From Deinococcus radiotolerans (GTDB taxonomy: Bacteria > Deinococcota > Deinococci > Deinococcales > Deinococcaceae), in contig NZ_BMPE01000003.1 of assembly GCF_014647435.1 (NCBI RefSeq), positions 248,001-312,000 of the forward strand: DNA of 64,000 nucleotides. Reading direction: 5' to 3'. A program made the translations under genes and the position numbers. Positions within the stretch are counted from its first letter, which is position 1. Every line of letters begins with the position of its first letter. The notes beneath the pieces are model-generated. The model did no database searches. It was not told the origin of the DNA and saw nothing but the letters and a program-made list of their open reading frames with translations. Positions 8,381-17,979 of the stretch are shown here, one piece after another.

Positions 8381-9615
8381 CAGCGCGCCCCCTCGCGGGC
8401 CGCCAGGGCGCGGACGAACGCCACGCCCACCCGGAGCGCAGCGTCCACGTCCTCCGGGTTCACCATCTCGTCCGGGTGGTGACTCAGGGCGTTCGGGGAG
8501 CGCAGGAACAGCATCGCGGCGGGCATCGTGTCGGCGAGGATCATCGCGTCGTGCCCGGCCCCGCTCACGAGATCCGGGGCACTCAGGCCCTCCTGCGAGG
8601 CCGCCCCGCGCAACAGGTCACGGAACGAGGGGTCCATAGGGATGGCGGGTTGCGCCATCTTATGCGTGACGTCCAGGGTCACACCGCGTTCCTCCACGAA
8701 GGTCCGCGCCGCGTTCAGCAGTTCATCCAGCGCCCCAGCCCGCACGGCGTCGTCCTCGTGCCGCAGGTCCAGCGTGCAGTGCGCCTCGCCGGGAATCACG
8801 TTGATCGCCCCGGGCCGCGCCGTCATCACGCCCACCGTCGCCACCAGCCCCGGCGTCGTGCGGGCCAGGTCCTCCACCGCCACCGCGAAGCGCGCCGCCG
8901 CCGCCAGCGCGTCCCGGCGGTGCCCCATCGGCGTGGTGCCCGCGTGCGCCGCCTGCCCCGTGAAGTCCAGCAGCACGCGGTCCTGCCCCACGATGGCACT
9001 CACCACGCCCACCGCCGCGCCCGCCGCCTGGAGCACCGGCCCCTGCTCGATGTGGAATTCCAGGAAACCCAGCGCCTTCCCCTGCACGGCGGCGTCCGGC
9101 AGGGCCGCGTCGTCCAGGCCGTACGCGCGGATGGCCTCCAACACGCTCACGCCCCGCGCGTCCTGCAGGGTCAGCAGCGGCCCCAGCGTGCCGGTCAGGG
9201 CGCGGCTGCCGATGAACGGCACGCCGAAGCGCACGCCCTCCTCCTCACTGAAGGCCAGCAGCTCCAGCGCAAACGGCAGCGTCTCGCCCCGCAGCGCTTC
9301 CGCGACCGCGAAGGCCAGCGTCACGCCCAGCACGCCGTCGAAGGCCCCGGCGTTCGGCACGGTATCCACGTGCGACCCCAGGAACAGCGTGGGCGCGTCC
9401 GGCGTCGGTCCGGCGCGGCGCGCACGCAGGTTCCCGGCGGCGTCCACGCGTACCTCTAGACCCAGCTCGTGCGCCCGGGCGGTCAGGAAGGCGATCACGT
9501 CGCGGCTGGGCGCGCTGAGGAACGTGCGGGTGATCTCGCCCGGCACCTCGGTGTGGGCGGCCAGGGTCGCGCAGGCGTCCAGCGCACGGCGCGAGAGGGG
9601 AGTCAGGTCAGTCAT
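8380..9615 (-). CDS. allC: Allantoate amidohydrolase (M20 peptidase family)
   Basis: Converts allantoate to ureidoglycine, CO2 and ammonia. At 411 aa it has the normal size. Metal-binding signatures of the M20/AllC family are present: GSHVDTVPNAGAFDG (about residue 80), FSEEEGVRFG (about 125), FHIEQGPVL (about 190), and the C-terminal SGAGHDA. The dimerisation region carries GQAAHAGTTPMGHRRDA. The related hydantoinase/carbamoylase enzymes share these motifs, but location next to allantoinase and ureidoglycine aminohydrolase favours allantoate as substrate. AAAGGA precedes the ATG, and the start overlaps the end of the malate synthase-like gene by 8 bp. Confidence 0.9.
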   Translation of the reverse strand: MTDLTPLSRRALDACATLAAHTEVPGEITRTFLSAPSRDVIAFLTARAHELGLEVRVDAAGNLRARRAGPTPDAPTLFLGSHVDTVPNAGAFDGVLGVTLAFAVAEALRGETLPFALELLAFSEEEGVRFGVPFIGSRALTGTLGPLLTLQDARGVSVLEAIRAYGLDDAALPDAAVQGKALGFLEFHIEQGPVLQAAGAAVGVVSAIVGQDRVLLDFTGQAAHAGTTPMGHRRDALAAAARFAVAVEDLARTTPGLVATVGVMTARPGAINVIPGEAHCTLDLRHEDDAVRAGALDELLNAARTFVEERGVTLDVTHKMAQPAIPMDPSFRDLLRGAASQEGLSAPDLVSGAGHDAMILADTMPAAMLFLRSPNALSHHPDEMVNPEDVDAALRVGVAFVRALAAREGAR

Positions 9616-11008
9616 GGAAGATCCTTTCGGTGAGGTTCAGGCGGTGGGCTTCCAGGGGAACATACGCCGGAGCCACGTCAGCGAGGACGACATGATCAAG
9701 CAGCGTGGCTTCCGGGGCGTCGTCGGGGCGCAGGGCGCGGCGCAGTGAACGGTAAGCGGCCCGGTCGAACACCGTGCCGTCGTCCAGCGCCGCGCCTACA
9801 CGCACCCACTGCCACAGCAGCGCCCGCGCGAGCTCCGCCGTAGCCGTGTCCTCAATCCGCCCATTCCTAGTGATCACGCCGCGCCCCGTGAACCAGGCGC
9901 CGAACACATCCAGCGCGAGGCCCAGCGTGTCCCGCACCTCAGCAGTAGGGAGCGAGCCAGGGTCCGGGAGGGCCAGCAGCCGCTCAAGCGTCACGGGAGC
10001 GGTCGGGGGAGAGGTGGGAGCGGGGGCCGCCAGTCCCTCCCGCACGGCGTCCAGCAGCTCCGGCAGGCCCGCCCACGCGCCCTGGAAGCCCTGCGCGGCC
10101 TCACGTGCCTTGTCGGCCCGCACGGCGTCCAGAGCCGGGGCGGGGTTGAGGGGATCTGGGCTGACGGCGGCGGTGCCTCCCACTGCCTGCGCACCGCGCA
10201 ACTGGCACACGTCCACGAGCGTCTGGGCGTAGGCCTGCATGGCGTCCACATCCATGCCCAGCTGTGAGCGCGGCGGGAACGGCACACGCCGGGTGGCTCC
10301 GGTGGTCTTTACGAGGCTGAACACGTAATCCCAGCGGCCCGCGTTTAAGCCGAAAGCCCACTGCCGCAGTTCGGACAGCAGGGCGTCCATGTGCAGCAGT
10401 CCTGGCAGCGTCTCGATCTGCAGGCACACGCGCAGCGTCCCGGGGTTCAGGCCCAGGTACGCTTCCGAAACGCGCAGCGCTGTGGCCCACGCGCGGGCCT
10501 GCGTGGCGGACTCCAGTTTCGGCAGGTACAGGTGCGGCACCCGGCCCGGTCTGGCGGTCAGCAGGGCCGCCAAATCGCACAGCGCCCCGCGCGCGGGCTG
10601 TCCGGCGAAGGTCAGGCCCGGCTGGGGGGCGTACAGCGCGCGGGGCCGCGCCAGCAGGGGCACGTCCGCCGCGAGCCACTCCGGCAGCGCCGCGTACACC
10701 CCTGCGACGTTCGTCCGGGTGGGCGAGAAGGTGTCGTCGAAATCGATCACCACCGCGTCCGCGCCGCTCGTCAGGGCGGCCCTTAGGGCGGGCAGGTCGC
10801 TGGCCTCCACGATCATTTCCGCCCGTCCCGGCCGCAGGTCATCCGGGACGGGTGCGGCGCGGTAGTCGGGCGCCACCCCTGACGTGTCCAGCGAACCGGG
10901 TGCGTCCACCCCCGTCCAAACATCTGCAAGCGCGGCGTGTAGCGCCTCCGCCAATCCATACGCAGCGGGGCGCAGGAGGTCAGGCGGTGTCAAGGAATCC
11001 ACCGGCAT
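9608..11008 (-). CDS. Second, divergent malate synthase A-like protein
   Basis: A 466-aa protein clearly homologous to malate synthase A but shorter than the canonical copy two genes upstream (520 aa) and very different in sequence. The acetyl-CoA/glyoxylate active-site positions appear kept: VVIDFDDTFSPT, LLARPRALY (Arg), LQIETLPGLL (metal Glu), GLNAGRWDYVFS (metal Asp) and IEDTATAE (the Asp used as base). Two Pro/Ala-rich insertions and a shorter N-terminus set it apart. No ribosome binding site is obvious. It may be a second malate synthase or may have shifted to another glyoxylate-related substrate; the operon context allows either. Confidence 0.85.
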   Translation of the reverse strand: MPVDSLTPPDLLRPAAYGLAEALHAALADVWTGVDAPGSLDTSGVAPDYRAAPVPDDLRPGRAEMIVEASDLPALRAALTSGADAVVIDFDDTFSPTRTNVAGVYAALPEWLAADVPLLARPRALYAPQPGLTFAGQPARGALCDLAALLTARPGRVPHLYLPKLESATQARAWATALRVSEAYLGLNPGTLRVCLQIETLPGLLHMDALLSELRQWAFGLNAGRWDYVFSLVKTTGATRRVPFPPRSQLGMDVDAMQAYAQTLVDVCQLRGAQAVGGTAAVSPDPLNPAPALDAVRADKAREAAQGFQGAWAGLPELLDAVREGLAAPAPTSPPTAPVTLERLLALPDPGSLPTAEVRDTLGLALDVFGAWFTGRGVITRNGRIEDTATAELARALLWQWVRVGAALDDGTVFDRAAYRSLRRALRPDDAPEATLLDHVVLADVAPAYVPLEAHRLNLTERIFHD

Positions 11009-11039
11009 GGGTTGAGCATGCGCCGCAGCATAGAGCCGC

Positions 11040-11858
11040 TCAGCCGCCCCGGTGGCCCAGCCGCTCCGCGATGCGGGCCGCCGCCCCCTGCGCCGCGGCC
11101 AGGAAGCGCGGCACGGCGTCCGGCGTGAGCCGCGACGTGGGCGCCGAGACGCTCAGGGCTGCCGCGACCAGACCGTCCGCGCCGAGGACTGAGACGGCCA
11201 CGCAGCGCACGCCCAGCTCGCGTTCCTGATCGTCCAGCGCGAAGCCGTCCTCGCGCACGCGCGTTACGGCGGCGAGTGCGGCGTCCACGGTGGTCAGCGT
11301 GTGGGGCGTGTACGCGGTCAGGGTGGTGGCCTCCAGCGCCGCTCTGGCCTCCGCTTCGGGCCGCGCGGCGAGCAGGACCTTGCCCACGCCGGACGCGTGC
11401 AGGGGTGCGCTCGCGCCGGTCTGCGTGAACATGCGCACCAGTTGCGGGCCCTCGACCTGATGCACGTATGCGGCCTCCAGGCTTGCCCCGTGTGGGCGTA
11501 GCACCGCGAGGTTCGCGCTCTCGCCCAGCTCAGCGACCAGGGTGCGCATCTCGGGCGCGGCCGCGTGGATCAGGGCGTGCGCCGCGTCGAACGCCGCCCC
11601 CACCTGATAGGCGCGCAATCCCACCCGGAACAGGCCCGAAGTCTCCTCCCATTCCACGAAGCCCTGCTGCCGCAGCGTCTCCAGCAGGCGGTACGCGGTG
11701 CTGGCCGACAGCCCGGCGGCGCGTGCCACCTGTGACAGCGGCGCCTCGCGTAGCGTCGCCAGTGCCCACAGGACGCTCAGGCCGCGCTCCAGGGTCCGCA
11801 CGCCCCCCGGGGCGTCCGCGCCGCGCGGGCGGCCCCCACGTGAGCCGGTCTCCGTCAC
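11040..11858 (-). CDS. IclR family regulator of the ureide operon
   Basis: 272 aa, starting at a GTG only 2 bp after the malate synthase stop. The N-terminal winged helix contains LSQVARAAGLSASTAYRLL (about residues 40-60), and the effector domain (about 100-265) has the usual GVGKVLLAA and REDGFALDDQE segments. IclR proteins such as AllR and IclR sense glyoxylate or allantoin-related compounds, so this one probably reports ureide or glyoxylate level. It lies inside the operon it would control, and a matching 15-bp palindrome sits at 13462-13476 ahead of the first gene. Whether it represses or activates is not visible. Confidence 0.9.
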   Translation of the reverse strand: MTETGSRGGRPRGADAPGGVRTLERGLSVLWALATLREAPLSQVARAAGLSASTAYRLLETLRQQGFVEWEETSGLFRVGLRAYQVGAAFDAAHALIHAAAPEMRTLVAELGESANLAVLRPHGASLEAAYVHQVEGPQLVRMFTQTGASAPLHASGVGKVLLAARPEAEARAALEATTLTAYTPHTLTTVDAALAAVTRVREDGFALDDQERELGVRCVAVSVLGADGLVAAALSVSAPTSRLTPDAVPRFLAAAQGAAARIAERLGHRGG

Positions 11859-11860
11859 GG

Positions 11861-13423
<1,563 letters not shown>

Positions 13424-13461
13424 GCGGGCACTCCTGGCAGGTGGGTGGGTTTTTCAGGGAA

Positions 13462-13476
13462 TGAACTTGAATTTCA
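13462..13476. promoter_or_regulatory. Candidate IclR-type operator ahead of the ureide operon
   Basis: TGAACTTGAATTTCA is an imperfect 15-bp palindrome (arms TGAAxTT and AAxTTCA, 12 of 14 paired positions symmetric). It lies 38 bp before the aceB ATG. Size and symmetry resemble known IclR-family sites. The surrounding 50 bp are AT-rich for this genome, as expected for a promoter, but I cannot fix -35 and -10 boxes. Confidence 0.5.
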
Positions 13477-13570
13477 CTCTACGAAAACTGGATGCCCAGG
13501 GGAAGCGGCCATTGTTTCCGCCTGAGGGACAGTGCGCCGAGGAGGAGCGGCCCCCCATCGTCTCTCCGCA

Positions 13571-13605
13571 CAAAAACACGGGAGGGACCGTGTGGCCCCT
13601 CCCCC
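13571..13605 (-). terminator. Intrinsic terminator after the LodB-type gene
   Basis: On the minus strand a GC-rich stem (GGGAGGG-type arms at 13603-13597 and 13586-13580, extended inward by GG/CC pairs) is followed by TTTTT (13576-13572). It lies right after the stop at 13621. This separates the oxidase pair from the ureide operon downstream. Confidence 0.65.
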
Positions 13606-13620
13606 TGACCCCTTCACCCG

Positions 13621-14703
13621 TCAGTGCCCGGCGGGGTGAGCGCGGACCTGACGCCGCTGCCAGAACGGGGCCTCGGGCCAGCGCCGCTCCAGGCCGTAGT
13701 AGACCGCGTGGTGCTGCGCGTACGCCTGCCAGATCTGCCCCACCCGGCCCGCGTACTCTGCCGCTGCACGCTCGGCCCCCCCCAGCCACTCGGCCGCGGC
13801 TGACCCGGCCTCCAGCCCGGTGATCAGTGCATTCAGCAGGCCCTGCGAGGACAGCGGGTCCAGCGCGGTCACGCTGTCGCCCGCCGCGAACCACCCCGGC
13901 CCGGCCGCGCTGCGGGCCAGGGTGTTCGCCGCGCAGGCCGCCGGAGCGGACGGTGTGCTGCGGGCGTCCGCGAGCACCTCGGCCAGGCCGGGCAGCGCGC
14001 GCGCGGCGGCCAGCGGCCCGGCGCGGTACATATCCCGCAGCGCCTGCTGGTCCGCGTCCCCATGGAACGCGATCAGGCGCGCGCCGTCCGGGAGGGCCGC
14101 GGAGTACCACCAGCCGTCACGGTCCGCTTCGGTGTACGTGGCCGGGTCGCGCGGCCCGCCGACGGGGACGCGCTGGTACACGCAGGCCAGCCGGTCCTGC
14201 ACGGCCTGCTGCTGCCCGAATGGCCGCAGCAGCCGCGAGTGGCGCCCTGTAGCGTCCACGACGACCTCAGCTTTCAGCGTGACGCCCGTATCGAGCTGCA
14301 CCTGCCAGTGCCCGCCCTCCCGGCTCAGGTGCGCGGCGCGCGCGGGCGCAACCAGCTGCGCGCCCCGTTCAGTGGCGTCCAGGCGGAGGTCCGACTCGAA
14401 CTGCGCGCGGTCCAGTTGCCAGCCCACGCCGTCCGGATCGCGGAACGCGTCCAGCGTCACGGGGTCCGGGGAGCCCCAGCGGCTCACCTTCACCGGGGCG
14501 GGGGCGTGCCCGGCGTGCGCGAAACGCTCCCACGCGCCCAGCGCCGTCAGAACGCGCCGCGCCGCGCCCGGCAGTGACTCCCCGATCCGCCAGGCGGGCG
14601 TGACGACCGGGTCCACCAGGGTCACGCGCGCGCCCCGGGACCGCAGGGCCAGCGCAGCCGCCGCTCCGGCGGGGCCAGCCCCGAGAATCACGGCGTCCGT
14701 CAC
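13621..14703 (-). CDS. LodB-type flavoprotein, probable maturation factor of the quinoprotein oxidase
   Basis: A 360-aa FAD-dependent oxidoreductase. The dinucleotide-binding loop is at the extreme N-terminus (VILGAGPAGAAAALAL), with the Arg/Gly-rich IGESLPGAARRVL segment next and a second FAD motif GWFAAGDSVTALDPLSSQG near residue 270. This is the halogenase/geranylgeranyl-reductase-like group that includes LodB, needed for forming cysteine tryptophylquinone (CTQ) in LodA. The GTG start overlaps the stop of the LodA-like gene in a GTGA, so the two are made together. The pairing is the main reason for the assignment; a separate oxidoreductase role cannot be excluded. Confidence 0.82.
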   Translation of the reverse strand: MTDAVILGAGPAGAAAALALRSRGARVTLVDPVVTPAWRIGESLPGAARRVLTALGAWERFAHAGHAPAPVKVSRWGSPDPVTLDAFRDPDGVGWQLDRAQFESDLRLDATERGAQLVAPARAAHLSREGGHWQVQLDTGVTLKAEVVVDATGRHSRLLRPFGQQQAVQDRLACVYQRVPVGGPRDPATYTEADRDGWWYSAALPDGARLIAFHGDADQQALRDMYRAGPLAAARALPGLAEVLADARSTPSAPAACAANTLARSAAGPGWFAAGDSVTALDPLSSQGLLNALITGLEAGSAAAEWLGGAERAAAEYAGRVGQIWQAYAQHHAVYYGLERRWPEAPFWQRRQVRAHPAGH

Positions 14704-17645
14704 CGCTGCGGGGGCAGGCCGTTCGGGAAGCGGTTGACCAGCTCAATGCCGCTCAGGTCCACGTCGGCCGCGGACCGGCCCGCGCGGCGCGTGACGCCCA
14801 CGGCACTGCCGGTCGGGTGACCGCCCAGGACGTCCGGACTGACGGCGCTGACCGTGTACGTTTCCTCCTCGGGCGTGATCAGGCGCGCCTCATCCTGCAC
14901 CTCGATGTGCTCGGGGAATTCACCGCCGGGGCCGGGGCGGACCTCCACGACGCCCAGGAAGTCGAAGTGCTGGATCATGTTGTTGATCTGGTGCGTGTAC
15001 CCGTCCGCGCCGAGCGGCTCGATCCACGCCTCGCGGTTCGCGAAGGCCTTGCGCCGCTCGTCCAGCGGTCGGCTCTCGTCCATGACGATCTCGTAGTTCG
15101 CCAGGGACAGCACCTGGTTCGGGACGCGTGCGGGCCAGAAGCTGGGCGCGTACGGGTCGTAACTGGGCGTGTACCCGGACCGGCAGCTGCTGGTGTCCGT
15201 CTGCCACGGCACGGCCATCCAGCGGGTGATGCCGCCCGGCAGCTGTCCGGCCAGCGGTCCGTTCGGGATCGTCACGGAGTCCGGCGTCAGCACCTCGCTC
15301 TGCGCGGGTTCACGCCACCCGGCGGGCGCGTGCCTGAAGCGGAACGGGGCCATGTACATGGACGCCGAGCGGACCGGCCACGTCATCTCGCAGCCCGGGT
15401 GGAACGCGTCGGCGAGGCAGAAGTCCAGCGCGGCGCGCGTCAGGGTGTCCCCCTGCTCCCGGAGGGGCACGTCGTCAATGTGGGTGGGGCGTGGGCGCGC
15501 GTCCGCGTGGTCCGCATCGAAGTTCCCTTCCGCCCAGGCGTCCAGCATCGCCATCTGGCAGTCGCTCAGCGCGGCGTTCTGCCGTGGCGTGGGGGCAGGC
15601 GGAATGTTCATCGCGTCCCCGTACAGCCACGGCCACGGCACGGGCGACTGCGCGTCCCGCGAGAAGTCCCGGAAGCTGTTCGCCACGACCCGCCGCTGCT
15701 CGCGGAACGCGGGGTTGTCACTGCCCAGCCGCGCGATCGCCTCCGGGCTGGTCAGGTCGAAGGCGCCCTGCCAGCCGAACCCGGCGGCGAACCCGGCATT
15801 CACCCACTGGAGGCCCGCCATGCGCTCGAAGATGGGCAGGATGTCCGCCGTGAACGACGGGCGCCCCGGGGCGCTCAGCTGGCCCGCCTTGATGGCCACG
15901 TCGCGCATCAGGTCCCACATGGTCCGCACCGACTTGCGCTGCGGGCCGTAGTTGGGCGGGGCGACCACCACCCACGCGGGCGTCACCTGCACGTCCAGGC
16001 CATTCACGCGGACGGTGGCGGTCACCGGACCGTCGGACACGTCGTCGTGCCAGCCCTCGTTGTTCGCGAAGGTGATCGCAGCGGCGCCGTCCGGGTTGCT
16101 GGATACGCCCAGGCCGCCCAGCACGGTCAGGCGCGCCTGCTCGTCCTGCCGGATCTCGCCCAGGTACACGGGCACGCCCCGGAAGGCCCCGTCATCGAAG
16201 CGCTGCGGACCCGCCTCACCGCGGCCCAGGCGGCGCGGCTGCGGCGTGATCGCCAGCGTGGCGCGGTCCGCGACGCCCGGGTTGCGCAGCGTGGTGGGCG
16301 GCGCGTAGTTCGCCTCTGGAATGTCCAGCGCCAGCTGAAAGCCGTACCAGGCGGCCTTCGTGTTCGCCAGCTGCACCGTCCACTCGATCTCCACGTCGTC
16401 ATGCCCGCCGCTGAGTTCCCGCACGATCTCCCCACGCGCGTTGCAGCCGTACACGCGGAAGCGCGCCGCCTGCCGCTTGAGCCGCTTCTGCCCGTCGCGG
16501 TAACTGCCGGGCGCCAGTGGTTCCGGGTCCGGCACTTCCGGCCCGACGAAGAACTCCTCACTGTTCCCCACCCGGGCCACGCCAATCGAGGGGTAGATCA
16601 CGGCCTGCACCACGCAGTCATCCGCCTGCACGGGCTCCGCTTGGACCGGGCGGGGTTCCGCCGGATCCTGAAGCGGCTGCCCGTTCGCGCGGTGGCGCAG
16701 CTGCGCGCCCGCCGCGTACACGCCCCGCCGGACCACCGCGATCGAGGACGCCTCGCTGGGCCGGTTGGGGGGCGGCACGCGCCAGATGTTGAACGACAGG
16801 CCCTGGCCGTACGCGGCCTGCCCGGGCTCGTCAATCTGCTGCCGGGGAATGATCAGGGTCGCAGCGGGCACGAACGGACTCTCAGATTCGGGCCACTCGA
16901 CGGTGGCGGCGTCCAGCGGCATCACGTCCGGGTTCGAGCGGCGCTGCACCTCCAGCGTGAACCGGTACTCCCGCTGCGCCAGCCGGTTGGTGAGGTCGGT
17001 CGCCAAGTAGTCCGGGCCGTCGTCCGGGATGTCCTGCGGCGCCGTCTCGGGCGTCAGGCGGTACTTGATGAGCTCGTCGCCCAGGTGGAACGGCAGGATC
17101 GCCCAGTACGTGGACGTCAGTACCGACCCACGCGGGGCCATCATGGCGTTCAGGATGTCGTTCGTGGTCGGGTGCGCCGCCAGGAACGCCGTGTAGTCGC
17201 GCTGCACCACGCCCGCGTACGTGAACTCGACCATGTCGCGCGCCGTGTCCACGAAGAAGCGCGGGGCGTTCTGCAGGATCAGGTCCGCCGTGCCGCCGTC
17301 CTCGCCCAGCGCGTTCTGGCCGGGCACGCCGAACAGTTTCAGGCCGATGCCCAGGGTGCTGCCCAGGTCCGGGTCGGTGGGGGCGGCGTCACTGGAAAAG
17401 CGCATCCAGGCGTCCAGCCGCTCGTGCGCGAACAGACCCTGACGCCACGCCTCGGGCAGGTCCGCGTGGCGCTCCAGGACGCCGTGCGCCACGCCGTGCA
17501 GTTTGCGGAACACCGCGCGTTCCGCCGGGGGCGGGTTCGTGCGGGTGCGGCGCGCCTGACCGATCTGCACGAACATCTCCGTGAGCCGCTGAGTTTCCGT
17601 ATCAGGCGTATTGAAGCAGGGCGGGACGGGCAGTTCCTTGTCCAT
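14700..17645 (-). CDS. Catalase-like domain fused to a LodA/GoxA-type CTQ amino-acid oxidase
   Basis: 981 aa, starting at MDKELPVPP behind GGAGG. Residues ~20-320 resemble the catalase/SrpA heme fold: LHGVAHGVLERHADLP, AWMRFSSDAAPTD, GIGLKLFGVPG and LILQNAPRFFV. Residues ~345-981 match LodA/GoxA oxidases: IYPSIGVARVGNSEEFFVGP, NYGPQRKSVRTMWDL, FCLADAFHPGCEMTW and WMAVPWQTDTSSCRSGY. CTQ candidates are Cys743 or Cys752 and Trp809 or Trp814; the 62-66 residue spacings resemble that in LodA. Such enzymes oxidise an amino acid (Lys or Gly in known cases) to release ammonia and hydrogen peroxide. A fused catalase-like module could consume the peroxide. There is no signal peptide. A LodB-type gene follows with overlap. 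Confidence 0.85.
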   Translation of the reverse strand: MDKELPVPPCFNTPDTETQRLTEMFVQIGQARRTRTNPPPAERAVFRKLHGVAHGVLERHADLPEAWRQGLFAHERLDAWMRFSSDAAPTDPDLGSTLGIGLKLFGVPGQNALGEDGGTADLILQNAPRFFVDTARDMVEFTYAGVVQRDYTAFLAAHPTTNDILNAMMAPRGSVLTSTYWAILPFHLGDELIKYRLTPETAPQDIPDDGPDYLATDLTNRLAQREYRFTLEVQRRSNPDVMPLDAATVEWPESESPFVPAATLIIPRQQIDEPGQAAYGQGLSFNIWRVPPPNRPSEASSIAVVRRGVYAAGAQLRHRANGQPLQDPAEPRPVQAEPVQADDCVVQAVIYPSIGVARVGNSEEFFVGPEVPDPEPLAPGSYRDGQKRLKRQAARFRVYGCNARGEIVRELSGGHDDVEIEWTVQLANTKAAWYGFQLALDIPEANYAPPTTLRNPGVADRATLAITPQPRRLGRGEAGPQRFDDGAFRGVPVYLGEIRQDEQARLTVLGGLGVSSNPDGAAAITFANNEGWHDDVSDGPVTATVRVNGLDVQVTPAWVVVAPPNYGPQRKSVRTMWDLMRDVAIKAGQLSAPGRPSFTADILPIFERMAGLQWVNAGFAAGFGWQGAFDLTSPEAIARLGSDNPAFREQRRVVANSFRDFSRDAQSPVPWPWLYGDAMNIPPAPTPRQNAALSDCQMAMLDAWAEGNFDADHADARPRPTHIDDVPLREQGDTLTRAALDFCLADAFHPGCEMTWPVRSASMYMAPFRFRHAPAGWREPAQSEVLTPDSVTIPNGPLAGQLPGGITRWMAVPWQTDTSSCRSGYTPSYDPYAPSFWPARVPNQVLSLANYEIVMDESRPLDERRKAFANREAWIEPLGADGYTHQINNMIQHFDFLGVVEVRPGPGGEFPEHIEVQDEARLITPEEETYTVSAVSPDVLGGHPTGSAVGVTRRAGRSAADVDLSGIELVNRFPNGLPPQR

Positions 17646-17979
17646 GTGGTCCTCCGGGAGCGTGGTGGGAGAGGTTGGGGTGGATGACGGGAGGAGAAGA
17701 TCAGGAGGAGACGGGACCCTGGCCGTGGCCGTCAGGTCAGGTGAGGATACCCAGCCGGACCGCGCGCAGAACCCGCATGTGCGCCCCCGCCTCACGGCAG
17801 CGGCTTCGGGTGCGCAGGGTCAGTCTGGCCGACCGGGCGTTAAGGTGGCGTTAGGCCTGACCCGGCGGTGTGCACGTGGAACCGGGCCGTCCGGACGGAG
17901 GCGCCGGTGCGCGTACCGGCCCAGGATCAGGCGTGGGAAGCTGGGGATGCTCCCCAGGATCAGAGCGCCGGGTTGAGGG
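17646..17979. other. 334-base intergenic region upstream of the oxidase gene
   Basis: No convincing gene. It should carry the promoter of the minus-strand oxidase pair: a TATCCT box (17749-17744 on the minus strand) with a weak GTTCTG 17 bp upstream is the best candidate. Two direct repeats GGCGTTA at 17836-17842 and 17847-17853 are exactly 11 bp apart, one helical turn, which suits a regulator that binds tandem sites. Confidence 0.4.

Noticed and set aside
14817..17687. Open frame of more than 900 codons on the plus strand opposite the oxidase gene
   Set aside because: The translation is a Val/Arg/His-rich shadow; LodA and catalase motifs are on the other strand.
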